Source of the DNA: Firmicutes bacterium CAG:555
GTDB taxonomy: Bacteria > Bacillota > Clostridia > Oscillospirales > Oscillospiraceae
Direction: 5' to 3'
Length of the DNA stretch: 9,182 bases
NCBI GenBank assembly: GCA_000431075.1
Contig: HF986886.1
Location: 1-9,182, forward strand
The notes beneath the pieces were generated by a model, which made no database searches, was not told where the DNA came from, and was given only the letters and a program-made list of their open reading frames with translations. Numbering within the stretch: position 1 is the first letter of the stretch; each line of letters begins with the position of its first letter. The translations under genes were made by a program, and so were the position numbers. Positions 1-6,825 of the stretch are shown in pieces.

Positions 1-55
1 TGTTGCCACCAACGGATTTTGAGTCCGTCACGTCTACCAATTCCATCACACCGGC
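1..55 (-). tRNA. tRNA-Leu (anticodon CAA), 5' part, cut by window edge
   Basis: Read on the minus strand, the tRNA starts at 55 with the acceptor strand GCCGGTG. The D-arm follows, with the Leu-type GGAATTGGTAGAC segment, and then an anticodon stem ACGGA/TCCGT enclosing the loop CTCAAAA. The anticodon CAA lies at 21-19 and decodes UUG leucine codons. After the anticodon stem comes the beginning of a long class II variable arm (TTGGTGGCAACA), as expected for leucine tRNA. The rest of the variable arm, the T-arm and the 3' acceptor strand lie outside the window. Confidence 0.93.
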
Positions 56-65
56 ATGCCCGTAC

Positions 66-94
66 AGTATACCCTATTCCCGCATATTTTTCAA
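66..94 (-). promoter_or_regulatory. Sigma-A type promoter of the tRNA-Leu
   Basis: On the minus strand a -35 box TTGAAA (94-89) is followed by exactly 17 bases and a -10 box TATACT (71-66). Both hexamers match the housekeeping consensus at five of six positions. Transcription would start about 6-7 bases downstream, around 59-60, leaving a leader of only a few bases before the tRNA 5' end at 55. This is a typical stable-RNA promoter and supports the tRNA call. Confidence 0.8.
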
Positions 95-106
95 GTATTA
101 GTTTTG

Positions 107-179
107 TGTAACAATTTGTTGCTGAAATATAGAAAATTTAAGATTTATACTACCAAATTTGAAGAATATATGTTACAAT
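107..179. repeat. Two copies of TGTwACAAT, one over the -10 box
   Basis: TGTAACAAT at 107-115 recurs as TGTTACAAT at 171-179, eight of nine bases identical and 64 bp apart. The central heptamers TGTAACA and TGTTACA are also exact reverse complements of each other, so the pair can be read as direct or inverted. The left copy overlaps a small dyad AACAA-T-TTGTT (110-120). The right copy coincides with the extended -10 element. It could be an operator for the adjacent response regulator, but the region is AT-rich and chance is a real alternative. Confidence 0.25.
171..179 (+). promoter_or_regulatory. Extended -10 promoter candidate for the nine-gene string
   Basis: TGT followed by TACAAT (174-179) forms an extended -10 element (TGnTAnAAT) in the AT-rich region upstream of the response regulator. 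No good -35 hexamer is present at 16-18 bp spacing (TACCAA at 151-156 is the best available), which fits an extended -10 promoter or one that needs an activator. The start would be near 186, giving a leader of about 30 bases that ends in the ribosome binding site GAAAGAGG (201-208), 7 bases from the ATG at 216. The tRNA promoter points the other way from the same region. Confidence 0.5.
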
Positions 180-215
180 ATTAAATCGTAAAACTATACA
201 GAAAGAGGCTTAACC

Positions 216-905
216 ATGAAAAAGATTCTCGTCCTTGAAGATGAACCTAATATTCGCAGTTTTGTGGTCATTAACCTCCGACGCAACGGTTATCAACCTA
301 TCGAAGCGGAAAACGGTATGCAGGCATTAAGCAAGCTTGAGGAAAATCCGGATATCAGTCTTGCACTTTTGGATGTCATGCTTCCTGACATCGACGGCTT
401 TGAGGTCTGTCGCCGCATTCGTGCATCCGGCTCAAAGATAGGTATTATTATGCTGACTGCAAAAAGTCAGGAAATTGATAAAGTAACGGGTCTGATGACC
501 GGTGCCGACGATTATGTCACAAAGCCCTTCTCCCCTGCCGAACTCACCGCCCGTGTTGATGCTTTGGTGCGCCGCCTCGGTGACGAGGCCAGTGATAAAC
601 CCAGCTTTGAGATAACAAGCGGTCCGTTTATCCTCAACACCAGAAACCGCACGCTCGAAAAGGACTGCAAACGGCTGAAGCTTACTCAGATCGAATACCA
701 GCTAATGAAGCTGTTTATGGAAAACCCGGGCAAGGCCATGTCCAGAGACGATATTCTCAGGGCCGTTTGGGGCGACAATTTCTCGGGTGAGCTCAAGACG
801 GTCGATGTAAACATCCGCCGCCTGCGCATCAAGATCGAAGCTGACCCCACCGAGCCCGAGTACTTGACCACCGTTTGGGGCTTCGGCTACAAATGGGGCT
901 ACTAA
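216..905 (+). CDS. OmpR/PhoB-family DNA-binding response regulator
   Basis: This is a two-domain response regulator of 229 residues, normal for the family. The receiver domain (about 1-120) has the acidic pocket E8-D9, the phosphoacceptor D53 in LLDVMLPD, the conserved T81, Y100 and K103 in VTKPF. The second domain (about 130-229) is an OmpR/PhoB winged helix, with the LTQIEYQLMKLF helix and the TVDVNIRRLRIKI recognition-helix region followed by the WGFGYKW wing. The ATG at 216 is set by GAAAGAGG 7 bases upstream. It sits 20 bp before the sensor kinase gene, so the two form a phosphorelay pair: phosphorylation at D53 should promote dimerisation and promoter binding in the cytoplasm. General PhoB-like features are clear, but they do not reveal the stimulus or regulon. 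It may autoregulate the whole downstream string. Confidence 0.95.
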   Translation: MKKILVLEDEPNIRSFVVINLRRNGYQPIEAENGMQALSKLEENPDISLALLDVMLPDIDGFEVCRRIRASGSKIGIIMLTAKSQEIDKVTGLMTGADDYVTKPFSPAELTARVDALVRRLGDEASDKPSFEITSGPFILNTRNRTLEKDCKRLKLTQIEYQLMKLFMENPGKAMSRDDILRAVWGDNFSGELKTVDVNIRRLRIKIEADPTEPEYLTTVWGFGYKWGY

Positions 906-925
906 TTTTCCTTTGGAAGTGTTAA

Positions 926-1921
926 ATGTTTTTTAAGGATCTTAAGCTGCAGTTGCTTGTGTCGAGCATAGCTGCAGTCATATTGACAGCCTGCTTCATA
1001 GCGTTAGCTGCAAACGGCTTCATCGTTGCATCGGTCATTTTGGCCTGCCTCATCGGCGCATATATCATCGCCGTGAACATTTGGTTCGACCATTATGTCA
1101 GCAAACCTATCCAGTCGCTCACCGAGTCTGCCAAGCACATTGCAGCCGGAAGCTACGGCACGCAGGTACCCAAGCAGGCCGATAACGAGATAGGTCAGCT
1201 AACCGATGAAATTAACCTCATGTCGTCTAAAATTGCCCTGTCTGACAAGACCACGGCCGAGTTTATTTCGCAGATTTCGCATGAGCTGAGAACGCCGCTG
1301 ACCGCCATAATGGGCTGGAGCGAGACTCTGCAATACGATCCCAAGATAGAGGGTGACTCGCTGCGTGGCGTTAAGATAATCCAAAAGGAGTCGGAAAGGC
1401 TCACAGGCATGGTCGCAGATCTATTGGAGTTCACGAGAATTCAGGACGGCAGATTTAATCTTCGCATCGAGCTTGTGGATATAGCTGCTGAGCTTGAGGA
1501 CTCACTGTTTACATACGGCAATCTAATGCGTGAGGCGGGCATCGAGGTAAATTACAGTGCGCCCGAGTATGACATCCCGCTTATCTCCGGTGACCCCGAG
1601 CGGTTAAAGCAGGTGTTTTTGAACCTGCTTGACAATGCCGCAAAGCACGGCGGCGACGGTAAGGTAGTCGACGCATCGATCAGTCTCGAGGATGACTATG
1701 TTGTCATCGGCATCCGTGACTATGGACATGGTATCCCCGAAAATGAGTTGCCGTACGTGATGGAGAAATTCTACAAGGGCAGCTCCAAAAACCGAGGCAG
1801 CGGCATCGGACTTGCCGTCTGCAATGAGATAATCACCCGCCACGGCGGTATTTTCACAATTTCCAATGCACAAGGCGGCGGCTGCCTTGCTCAAATCAAG
1901 CTGCCGCTGTCAGAGAACTGA
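926..1921 (+). CDS. Sensor histidine kinase with two membrane segments and almost no external loop
   Basis: This 331-residue HAMP-HisKA-HATPase kinase is the partner of the preceding regulator. Two hydrophobic segments (about 8-29 and 32-53) are joined by only a few residues (around N30-G31), so no extracellular sensor domain exists. HAMP follows at about 54-106 (SKPIQSLTESAKHIAAG). The phosphoacceptor is H119 in the H box SHELRTPLTAI. The ATP-binding domain shows the N box FLNLLDNAAKH (N233, N237), the G1 box RDYGHGIP (D265), the F box EKFYK (F282) and the G2 box GSGIGLAV (291-298), so all catalytic motifs are intact. The ATG at 926 is preceded by GGAAG at 915-919. Its stop codon overlaps the TGAGG ribosome binding site of the next gene. 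The architecture suggests sensing within or at the membrane, but the ligand is not visible from sequence. Confidence 0.95.
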   Translation: MFFKDLKLQLLVSSIAAVILTACFIALAANGFIVASVILACLIGAYIIAVNIWFDHYVSKPIQSLTESAKHIAAGSYGTQVPKQADNEIGQLTDEINLMSSKIALSDKTTAEFISQISHELRTPLTAIMGWSETLQYDPKIEGDSLRGVKIIQKESERLTGMVADLLEFTRIQDGRFNLRIELVDIAAELEDSLFTYGNLMREAGIEVNYSAPEYDIPLISGDPERLKQVFLNLLDNAAKHGGDGKVVDASISLEDDYVVIGIRDYGHGIPENELPYVMEKFYKGSSKNRGSGIGLAVCNEIITRHGGIFTISNAQGGGCLAQIKLPLSEN

Positions 1922-1928
1922 GGCAAAT

Positions 1929-2882
1929 ATGGAAAATCAAAAAGATAAAAACTCCGTACAATTCAAAACATCCATCGGGGGCCAGGCTCTCATCGAGGGT
2001 ATCATGATGCTCGGCCCGAAGAAGCGTGCGATCGTTTGCAGGAACGAAAACGGCTTCGTTGAAAAAGTTGAGGATGTAAGACCGTTTAAGGATATCTCCC
2101 CTGTTCTTGCTTGGCCGCTCATTCGAGGTGTCGTCGGTTTTATCTCCTCGATGATAAACGGCGTTAAGGCGCTGTCGTTCTCGGCGGAGCAGCTTCCCGA
2201 GGATATGCAGGAGGAGCCGGACAAAATTGACCTTTGGATAGAAAAGCACTTCTCCGATGAGACTGCGCAAAAGCTCATAATCGGCATCGCAGTTGTGCTG
2301 GGCATCGGGCTGTCCCTGCTGCTATTCCTGTTTCTGCCAACATTTATTGTGGGTCTCTTCCCCACCGTCAAGGCGGATTTCTACTTGAGGACGCTGTTTG
2401 AGGGCATACTAAAGCTAATAATCTTCTTTGCTTACCTCATTTTGTGCTCCAAAATGAAGGACATGAAGCGCCTGTTTGCATATCACGGTGCTGAGCATAA
2501 GACCATTTTCTGCTACGAAAAGGGTCTGCCGCTCACGGTTGAGAATGTGCGCCCGCAGGGCAGGCTGCATCCGAGATGCGGCACGAGCTTCCTGTTCGTG
2601 GTCATCATCATAAGTATCATTGTCGGCTCGTTTATAAAGATCAGCGACACTTGGGCGAGAATGGGTGTCAAGTTCCTTGTCCTGCCCATCGTTGTCGGCG
2701 TGAGCTATGAAATAAACCGTTGGGTCGGCAGGCATGACAATGTTCTGTCCTCCATCCTTTCGTGGCCGGGCAGACAGCTTCAGCGCATCACGACCAATGA
2801 GCCGGACGACTCGATGATAGAGTGCGCCATCCGTGCTCTTGAGCTTGTCATCCCTGAGGAAGCCGGAAGCGACAAATGGTAA
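1929..2882 (+). CDS. DUF1385 family integral membrane protein
   Basis: The N-terminal signature GGQALIEGIMMLGP (17-30) and the central motif AYHGAEHKTIFCYE (184-197, with H186, E189, H190 and K191) identify the DUF1385 family, widespread in Firmicutes and of unknown function (B. subtilis YqhQ-like). Hydrophobic segments lie at about 116-145, 157-173, 220-236 and 247-263; a polar, possibly cytosolic segment with the HGAEHK motif and HPRCGTS (214-220) lies between the second and third. The histidine, glutamate and cysteine residues suggest metal binding, but this is inference. I start it at 1929 rather than the in-frame ATG at 1866, because TGAGG (1919-1923) lies 5 bases upstream and the family signature begins soon after; the longer version would overlap the kinase gene by 56 bp. 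Length, 317 residues, is usual. It lies 12 bp from prmC, an association common in Clostridia. Confidence 0.93.
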   Translation: MENQKDKNSVQFKTSIGGQALIEGIMMLGPKKRAIVCRNENGFVEKVEDVRPFKDISPVLAWPLIRGVVGFISSMINGVKALSFSAEQLPEDMQEEPDKIDLWIEKHFSDETAQKLIIGIAVVLGIGLSLLLFLFLPTFIVGLFPTVKADFYLRTLFEGILKLIIFFAYLILCSKMKDMKRLFAYHGAEHKTIFCYEKGLPLTVENVRPQGRLHPRCGTSFLFVVIIISIIVGSFIKISDTWARMGVKFLVLPIVVGVSYEINRWVGRHDNVLSSILSWPGRQLQRITTNEPDDSMIECAIRALELVIPEEAGSDKW

Positions 2883-2894
2883 GGATAATGTAAA

Positions 2895-3764
2895 ATGCCA
2901 AAGACATATAACGATATATATTTTGCCGTGCGAACGAAGCTTCGTGACTGCGGCGTTGAGGCATACGGACTCGAGGCTCGGACACTGCTTGCCGCCGCTG
3001 CCGGTAAAACGACCGAGGAGCTGCTGCGTGATCTGTATCTGTACACATCCAAGGAGATCGAGGTAAAGGCCGAAGAAATGCTCGAGCGCAGGCTCAAGGG
3101 TGAGCCGCTTGCTTATATTGCGGGCTCTTGGGAATTCTACGGTCTTCCCTTCACCGTAACGCCCGATGTTCTGATACCAAGGATGGACACCGAGGTTCTC
3201 GTTGCCTGCGCAGTCAAGGCTGTAAAGGCGTTCGGTATGAAGGGCAGAGTGCTTGATCTTTGTTGCGGAAGCGGCTGCATCGCCTGTGCGGTGGCATCCG
3301 AGCTTCCGGCAGCGCGTGTCGTGGCCGCAGATATAAGTCTCCCCGCACTCGATATCGCACGCAAAAACATAAAAGACAATAAGCTTGCTTCTCGTATTAT
3401 TACCATCCACGCCGATGCAAGGACATGGCCGCCGATGAGCATCGGGACATTCGATGTCATTGCGTCCAATCCCCCGTATATTGCAAGCGAAGAAATCTTG
3501 ACGCTCGACTGCTCGGTCAGGGATCATGAACCGCTCGGTGCGCTTGACGGCGGCGAGGACGGACTTGATTTCTACCGTGCCATCATTAAATACTGGACCA
3601 TCACCCTGCGCCCGAACGGCATGATGATGTTTGAGGTCGGCGAAGGTCAGGCGGACGCAGTCAAGAAAATGCTGCTTGATGCCGGATATGTTGCGGTGCA
3701 GACTGTCAGGGACACTCTCGGTGTTGAGCGTGTCGTCATAGGAAAATGGAAAAACGAATTTTGA
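2895..3764 (+). CDS. prmC: Peptide chain release factor N5-glutamine methyltransferase
   Basis: PrmC (HemK) methylates the glutamine of the GGQ motif in release factors RF1 and RF2 using S-adenosylmethionine, which improves peptide release at stop codons. At 289 residues it has normal length. An N-terminal helical substrate-recognition domain (about 1-85) ends in the family segment PLAYIAGSWEFYG (71-83), followed by VLIPRMDTE (92-100). The methyltransferase core has the SAM-binding motif VLDLCCGSGCIA (119-130), slightly unusual in its paired cysteines where many members have a LGTGSG-type sequence. The catalytic NPPY motif lies at 192-195 and binds the target glutamine amide. The ATG at 2895 follows AAGGA (2881-2885) by 9 bases. 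The usual neighbour prfA (RF1) is absent; recA follows after 21 bp instead. The alternative identity PrmB is less likely given this context and motif set. Confidence 0.93.
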   Translation: MPKTYNDIYFAVRTKLRDCGVEAYGLEARTLLAAAAGKTTEELLRDLYLYTSKEIEVKAEEMLERRLKGEPLAYIAGSWEFYGLPFTVTPDVLIPRMDTEVLVACAVKAVKAFGMKGRVLDLCCGSGCIACAVASELPAARVVAADISLPALDIARKNIKDNKLASRIITIHADARTWPPMSIGTFDVIASNPPYIASEEILTLDCSVRDHEPLGALDGGEDGLDFYRAIIKYWTITLRPNGMMMFEVGEGQADAVKKMLLDAGYVAVQTVRDTLGVERVVIGKWKNEF

Positions 3765-3785
3765 TCATATATGAGGTGAACTACA

Positions 3786-4886
3786 ATGGCTGAAAAGAAA
3801 AAAACTCCCATCTCCACCCCGGGCCAGGCCAGCGACAAGAAGAAGGCGCTTGAGACCTGTATTGCCCAGATAGAGAAAAACTACGGCAAGGGCGCAATCA
3901 TGCGTCTTGGCGATGATATTCCCGTTAATGTTGAGGCTCTTTCCACAGGCTCGCTCTCCCTTGACCTTGCATTAGGCATCGGCGGCGTTCCCAAGGGCAG
4001 GATCGTTGAGATATACGGACCCGAAGCTTCGGGTAAAACCACACTCGCTCTGCATGTTGTTGCAGCAGCTCAGAAGGCCGGCGGCGAAGCTGCTTACATC
4101 GATGTTGAGCACGCCCTTGAGCCTGCTTACGCAAGAGCTCTCGGCGTTGACATTGACAGTCTGCTCATTTCTCAGCCGGACACCGGTGAGCAGGCGCTCG
4201 ACATCGCAGAAAGCCTCGTGCGCTCGAGCGCAGTTGATGTCGTCGTGGTCGACTCGGTTGCAGCTCTTATCCCTCGCATTGAGCTCGAAGGTGAGATGGG
4301 CGACTCGGTCGTCGGTGCACTTGCAAGGCTCATGTCGCAGGCTATGCGCCGTCTGGCAGGTGCTATCTCCAAAAACGGCTGTACCGTTATATTTATAAAC
4401 CAGCTCCGTCAGAAGATCGGCGTTATGTACGGCAATCCCGAGACCACACCCGGTGGTCTTGCGCTTAAATACTACGCATCCGTGCGTATCGATGTAAGAA
4501 GAATCGAGACCCTCAAGTCCGGCAACGAGATGATCGGCAACCGTACCAGAGCAAAGGTCATCAAGAACAAGTGTGCTCCCCCGTTCAAAGAGGCGGAGTT
4601 TGACATTATCTATGGCGAGGGCATCTCCAAGGTCGGCGAGATAGTTGACCTCGGCGTAAAGCTTGAGCTTATCGACAAGGCCGGTGCTTGGTTCACCGTC
4701 GGCGATCAGCGTATTCAGGGTCGAGACGCCACCAAGACCTATCTGCTGAACAACCCCGAAATATGCAATAAGATTGAACAGCAGATAAGAGACAATGCAT
4801 ACAAGCTCATGTCTCCGCAGGCTCGCAAGGCCGCTCAGGCCGCAGGAAGAGCCGTTGACATTTCTGCGGACGATTTTGAAGGCTGA
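3786..4886 (+). CDS. recA: DNA recombination and SOS protein RecA
   Basis: RecA forms ATP-dependent filaments on single-stranded DNA, drives homologous strand exchange and triggers LexA self-cleavage. The 366-residue product is full length. Motifs visible are the Walker A GPEASGKTT (78-86), the catalytic glutamate region AYIDVEHALEP (103-113), the Walker B VVVVDSVAALIP (152-163), loop L1 around MGDSVVG (171-177) and loop L2 from NQLRQKIGVMYG to GGLALKYYASVR (205-234). The C-terminal domain ends in the acidic ISADDFEG. V175 in L1 and L225 in L2 are hydrophobic where E. coli has H163 and N213. A strong site GAGGTGA (3773-3779) lies 6 bases before the ATG. No consensus SOS box is present in the 21 bp upstream or in the adjacent end of prmC, so expression probably depends on read-through. 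recX follows after 5 bp. Confidence 0.98.
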   Translation: MAEKKKTPISTPGQASDKKKALETCIAQIEKNYGKGAIMRLGDDIPVNVEALSTGSLSLDLALGIGGVPKGRIVEIYGPEASGKTTLALHVVAAAQKAGGEAAYIDVEHALEPAYARALGVDIDSLLISQPDTGEQALDIAESLVRSSAVDVVVVDSVAALIPRIELEGEMGDSVVGALARLMSQAMRRLAGAISKNGCTVIFINQLRQKIGVMYGNPETTPGGLALKYYASVRIDVRRIETLKSGNEMIGNRTRAKVIKNKCAPPFKEAEFDIIYGEGISKVGEIVDLGVKLELIDKAGAWFTVGDQRIQGRDATKTYLLNNPEICNKIEQQIRDNAYKLMSPQARKAAQAAGRAVDISADDFEG

Positions 4887-4891
4887 GCCCT

Positions 4892-5500
4892 GTGAAAATT
4901 CTTGAGCTGAAGCAGACCTCACCGGAGCGCTTCACCGTCATTTTTGACGACGGCACACAGGTCAAGACCTCACTGGGAGTTGTGACGGATAAATTCCTAC
5001 ACGCAGGCTTGGAGTTGGAAGATGATGAATTTCACGCTTTTTTATCCGCCTCCTCTCTTTCGCTTGCAAAATCACGGGCGCTGCGTATAATAAATACTCG
5101 GCCAATGTCTCGCAAGGAGATGTGTAAGCGGCTTATTGAAAAGGGTGAAACGCCTGAAAATGCAGAATACTGCGCCAATTGGCTGTGCGAGATGGGGCTT
5201 ATAAACGACGAAAGCTACTCAGGTTCGATCGTGCGTCACTATGCGGCAAAGGGCTACGGCATCACCCGCATCAGACAAGAGCTAAATCGCCACGGCATTG
5301 ACCGCGAGCTTTGGGAAGATGCCTTGGAGCAGATGCCCGAGCAGGACGACAAGCTTGAGCGCTTTCTCCGCTCAAGGCTTACCGATCCCGATGACCGTGC
5401 GCAGGTCAAGAAGGTCACGGATGCTCTGTTTCGGCGTGGCTACACATGGGATCAGATAAAACACGCACTTAATAATTATACTCTGCAAGAGGAAAACTAA
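4892..5500 (+). CDS. recX: RecA regulatory protein RecX
   Basis: RecX binds the RecA filament groove and limits or modulates its extension and ATPase. The 202-residue protein is built of helical repeats: a family-typical first unit around RPMSRKEMCKRLIEKG (70-85), a second with MGLINDESYSGSIVRHYAAKG (101-121) and GITRIRQELNRHGID (123-137), and a final one ending LFRRGYTWDQIKHAL (179-193). Residues 1-60 form a less conserved N-terminal extension common in Firmicutes RecX. The start is a GTG at 4892, five bases after the recA stop; the nearest Shine-Dalgarno-like sequence is GAAGG (4878-4882) inside the last recA codons, so translation is probably coupled to recA and comparatively weak. That would suit a regulator needed at far lower amounts than RecA. 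Its TAA stop shares one base with the rimO ATG. Confidence 0.9.
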   Translation: MKILELKQTSPERFTVIFDDGTQVKTSLGVVTDKFLHAGLELEDDEFHAFLSASSLSLAKSRALRIINTRPMSRKEMCKRLIEKGETPENAEYCANWLCEMGLINDESYSGSIVRHYAAKGYGITRIRQELNRHGIDRELWEDALEQMPEQDDKLERFLRSRLTDPDDRAQVKKVTDALFRRGYTWDQIKHALNNYTLQEEN

Positions 5501-6825
5501 TGGACAGGAAAATTTCTCTTATCTCACTCGGCTGTGCGAAAAACCTCGTAAACAGCGAACAAATGTTATATCTTTTGAGCGAAGCGGGCTACACTCTCGT
5601 TCCAGAGCCGGACGGTGCCGATGCCGTCATCATTAACACCTGCGGCTTTATCGACGCTGCCAAAAGCGAGGCGATAGACACCGTTTTGGAGATGGCGGAG
5701 CTTAAAAAGGCTGGCAAACTCGGAAAAATTATCGTTACGGGTTGCCTTGCCGAGCGCTATCAGGACACGGTCATGCAGGAGCTTCCCGAAATTGACGCCG
5801 TTTTGGGTGTCGGCAGCTTTGGCGATATCGTTGAGGCCGTCACGAAGGCGCTCAATAACGAGAGCGTTTTAAGCTTTGGCGACAAAAACGCCCCCGTTGA
5901 GGAAACGCCGAGGGTCGTTAGCACCGGACCAAGCTGGGCGTATCTGCGCATTGCCGAGGGCTGCAACAATTTCTGCGCCTTCTGCGCAATTCCTTACATA
6001 AGGGGCAGATACCGTTCGAGAGAAATTGAGAATGTTGTTGAAGAAGCTCGTGAGCTTGCCGAGCACGGCGTTAAGGAGCTCATCGTCATTGCGCAGGATA
6101 TCACCCGCTACGGCACAGATCTTTACGGTAAGCGCTGCCTTGCCGAGCTGTGCAGACGGCTTGCGGAAATTGACGGTGTTGAGTGGATAAGGCTTCACTA
6201 CCTGTACCCCGACCAGTTTGACGACGAGCTCATCGACGAGATAGCAAGCAACGAAAAGATCGTCAAATACTTAGATATTCCCATTCAGCACATAAATAAC
6301 GATATACTTAAATCGATGAACCGCCGTGGCACTGGCGACGATATCCGCAAGCTCTTTAAAGAACTTCGTGAGCGTATCCCCGGCGTTGTACTCCGCACGA
6401 GCCTTATCTCCGGCTTGCCCGGCGAGGGTGATGCAGAATTTGAAGAGCTTTGCAGTTTCCTTAGAGAGGCCAAAATTGAGCGTGCGGGCGTATTCCCCTT
6501 CTCCCCTGAGGAGGGTACTCCGGCGGCGAAGATGCCGCATGTCGATGCCGAGGAGGCACAGCGCAGAGCCGATCTCATAATGGAGATACAGGCCGGCGTT
6601 ATGGATGAATTCAATGCTTCGCTCATCGGCAAGGCCCTTGAGGTCCTGTGTCTTGACTACGATGAGGACTCCCAAATGTGGGTCGGCAGGAGCTGCTACG
6701 ATTCACCGGATATTGACGGGCTCGTGTTCTTTGACGGCGACGGCGGCGAGGGCAATATAGTGTATGTTAATATTACTGCCGTAGCTGACGACGGAAATCT
6801 TATCGGTGAGGAGGTCTGTGTATGA
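5500..6825 (+). CDS. rimO: Ribosomal protein S12 methylthiotransferase RimO
   Basis: RimO is a radical-SAM enzyme that adds a methylthio group to a conserved aspartate of ribosomal protein uS12. The 441-residue protein has the three-domain plan of the family. The N-terminal UPF0004 domain carries cysteines C12 (in SLGCAKNLVNSE), C48 (NTCGFI) and C82 (TGCLAERY), which hold the auxiliary 4Fe-4S cluster. The radical-SAM core has CNNFCAFC (C155, C159, C162), which holds the SAM-binding cluster. A TRAM domain occupies about 373-441. The RimO rather than MiaB identity rests on SLGCAKNLVNSE, the segment HINNDILKSMNRRGT and the FSPEEGTPAA signature (334-343). Its ATG at 5500 overlaps the recX stop by one base, and its own TGA overlaps the pgsA start, so it is translationally coupled on both sides. 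Confidence 0.96.
   Translation: MDRKISLISLGCAKNLVNSEQMLYLLSEAGYTLVPEPDGADAVIINTCGFIDAAKSEAIDTVLEMAELKKAGKLGKIIVTGCLAERYQDTVMQELPEIDAVLGVGSFGDIVEAVTKALNNESVLSFGDKNAPVEETPRVVSTGPSWAYLRIAEGCNNFCAFCAIPYIRGRYRSREIENVVEEARELAEHGVKELIVIAQDITRYGTDLYGKRCLAELCRRLAEIDGVEWIRLHYLYPDQFDDELIDEIASNEKIVKYLDIPIQHINNDILKSMNRRGTGDDIRKLFKELRERIPGVVLRTSLISGLPGEGDAEFEELCSFLREAKIERAGVFPFSPEEGTPAAKMPHVDAEEAQRRADLIMEIQAGVMDEFNASLIGKALEVLCLDYDEDSQMWVGRSCYDSPDIDGLVFFDGDGGEGNIVYVNITAVADDGNLIGEEVCV

Noticed and set aside
56..215. Possible riboswitch or small RNA in the divergent upstream region
   Set aside because: The region is AT-rich with only short dyads. The predicted leader is about 30 bases, too short for a riboswitch.
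1866..1928. 21-residue N-terminal extension of the DUF1385 protein
   Set aside because: It would overlap the kinase gene by 56 bp. The ATG at 1929 has TGAGG at proper spacing, and the family signature begins shortly after it.
2415..3527. Minus-strand open frame of 370 codons opposite DUF1385 and prmC
   Set aside because: It runs antisense to two well-recognised conserved genes and has no recognisable domain; codon bias in the sense genes explains the open antisense frame.
3972..4922. Minus-strand open frame of 316 codons opposite recA
   Set aside because: It is fully antisense to recA, with no protein motif recognised. Long open frames opposite recA are a common codon-bias artefact.
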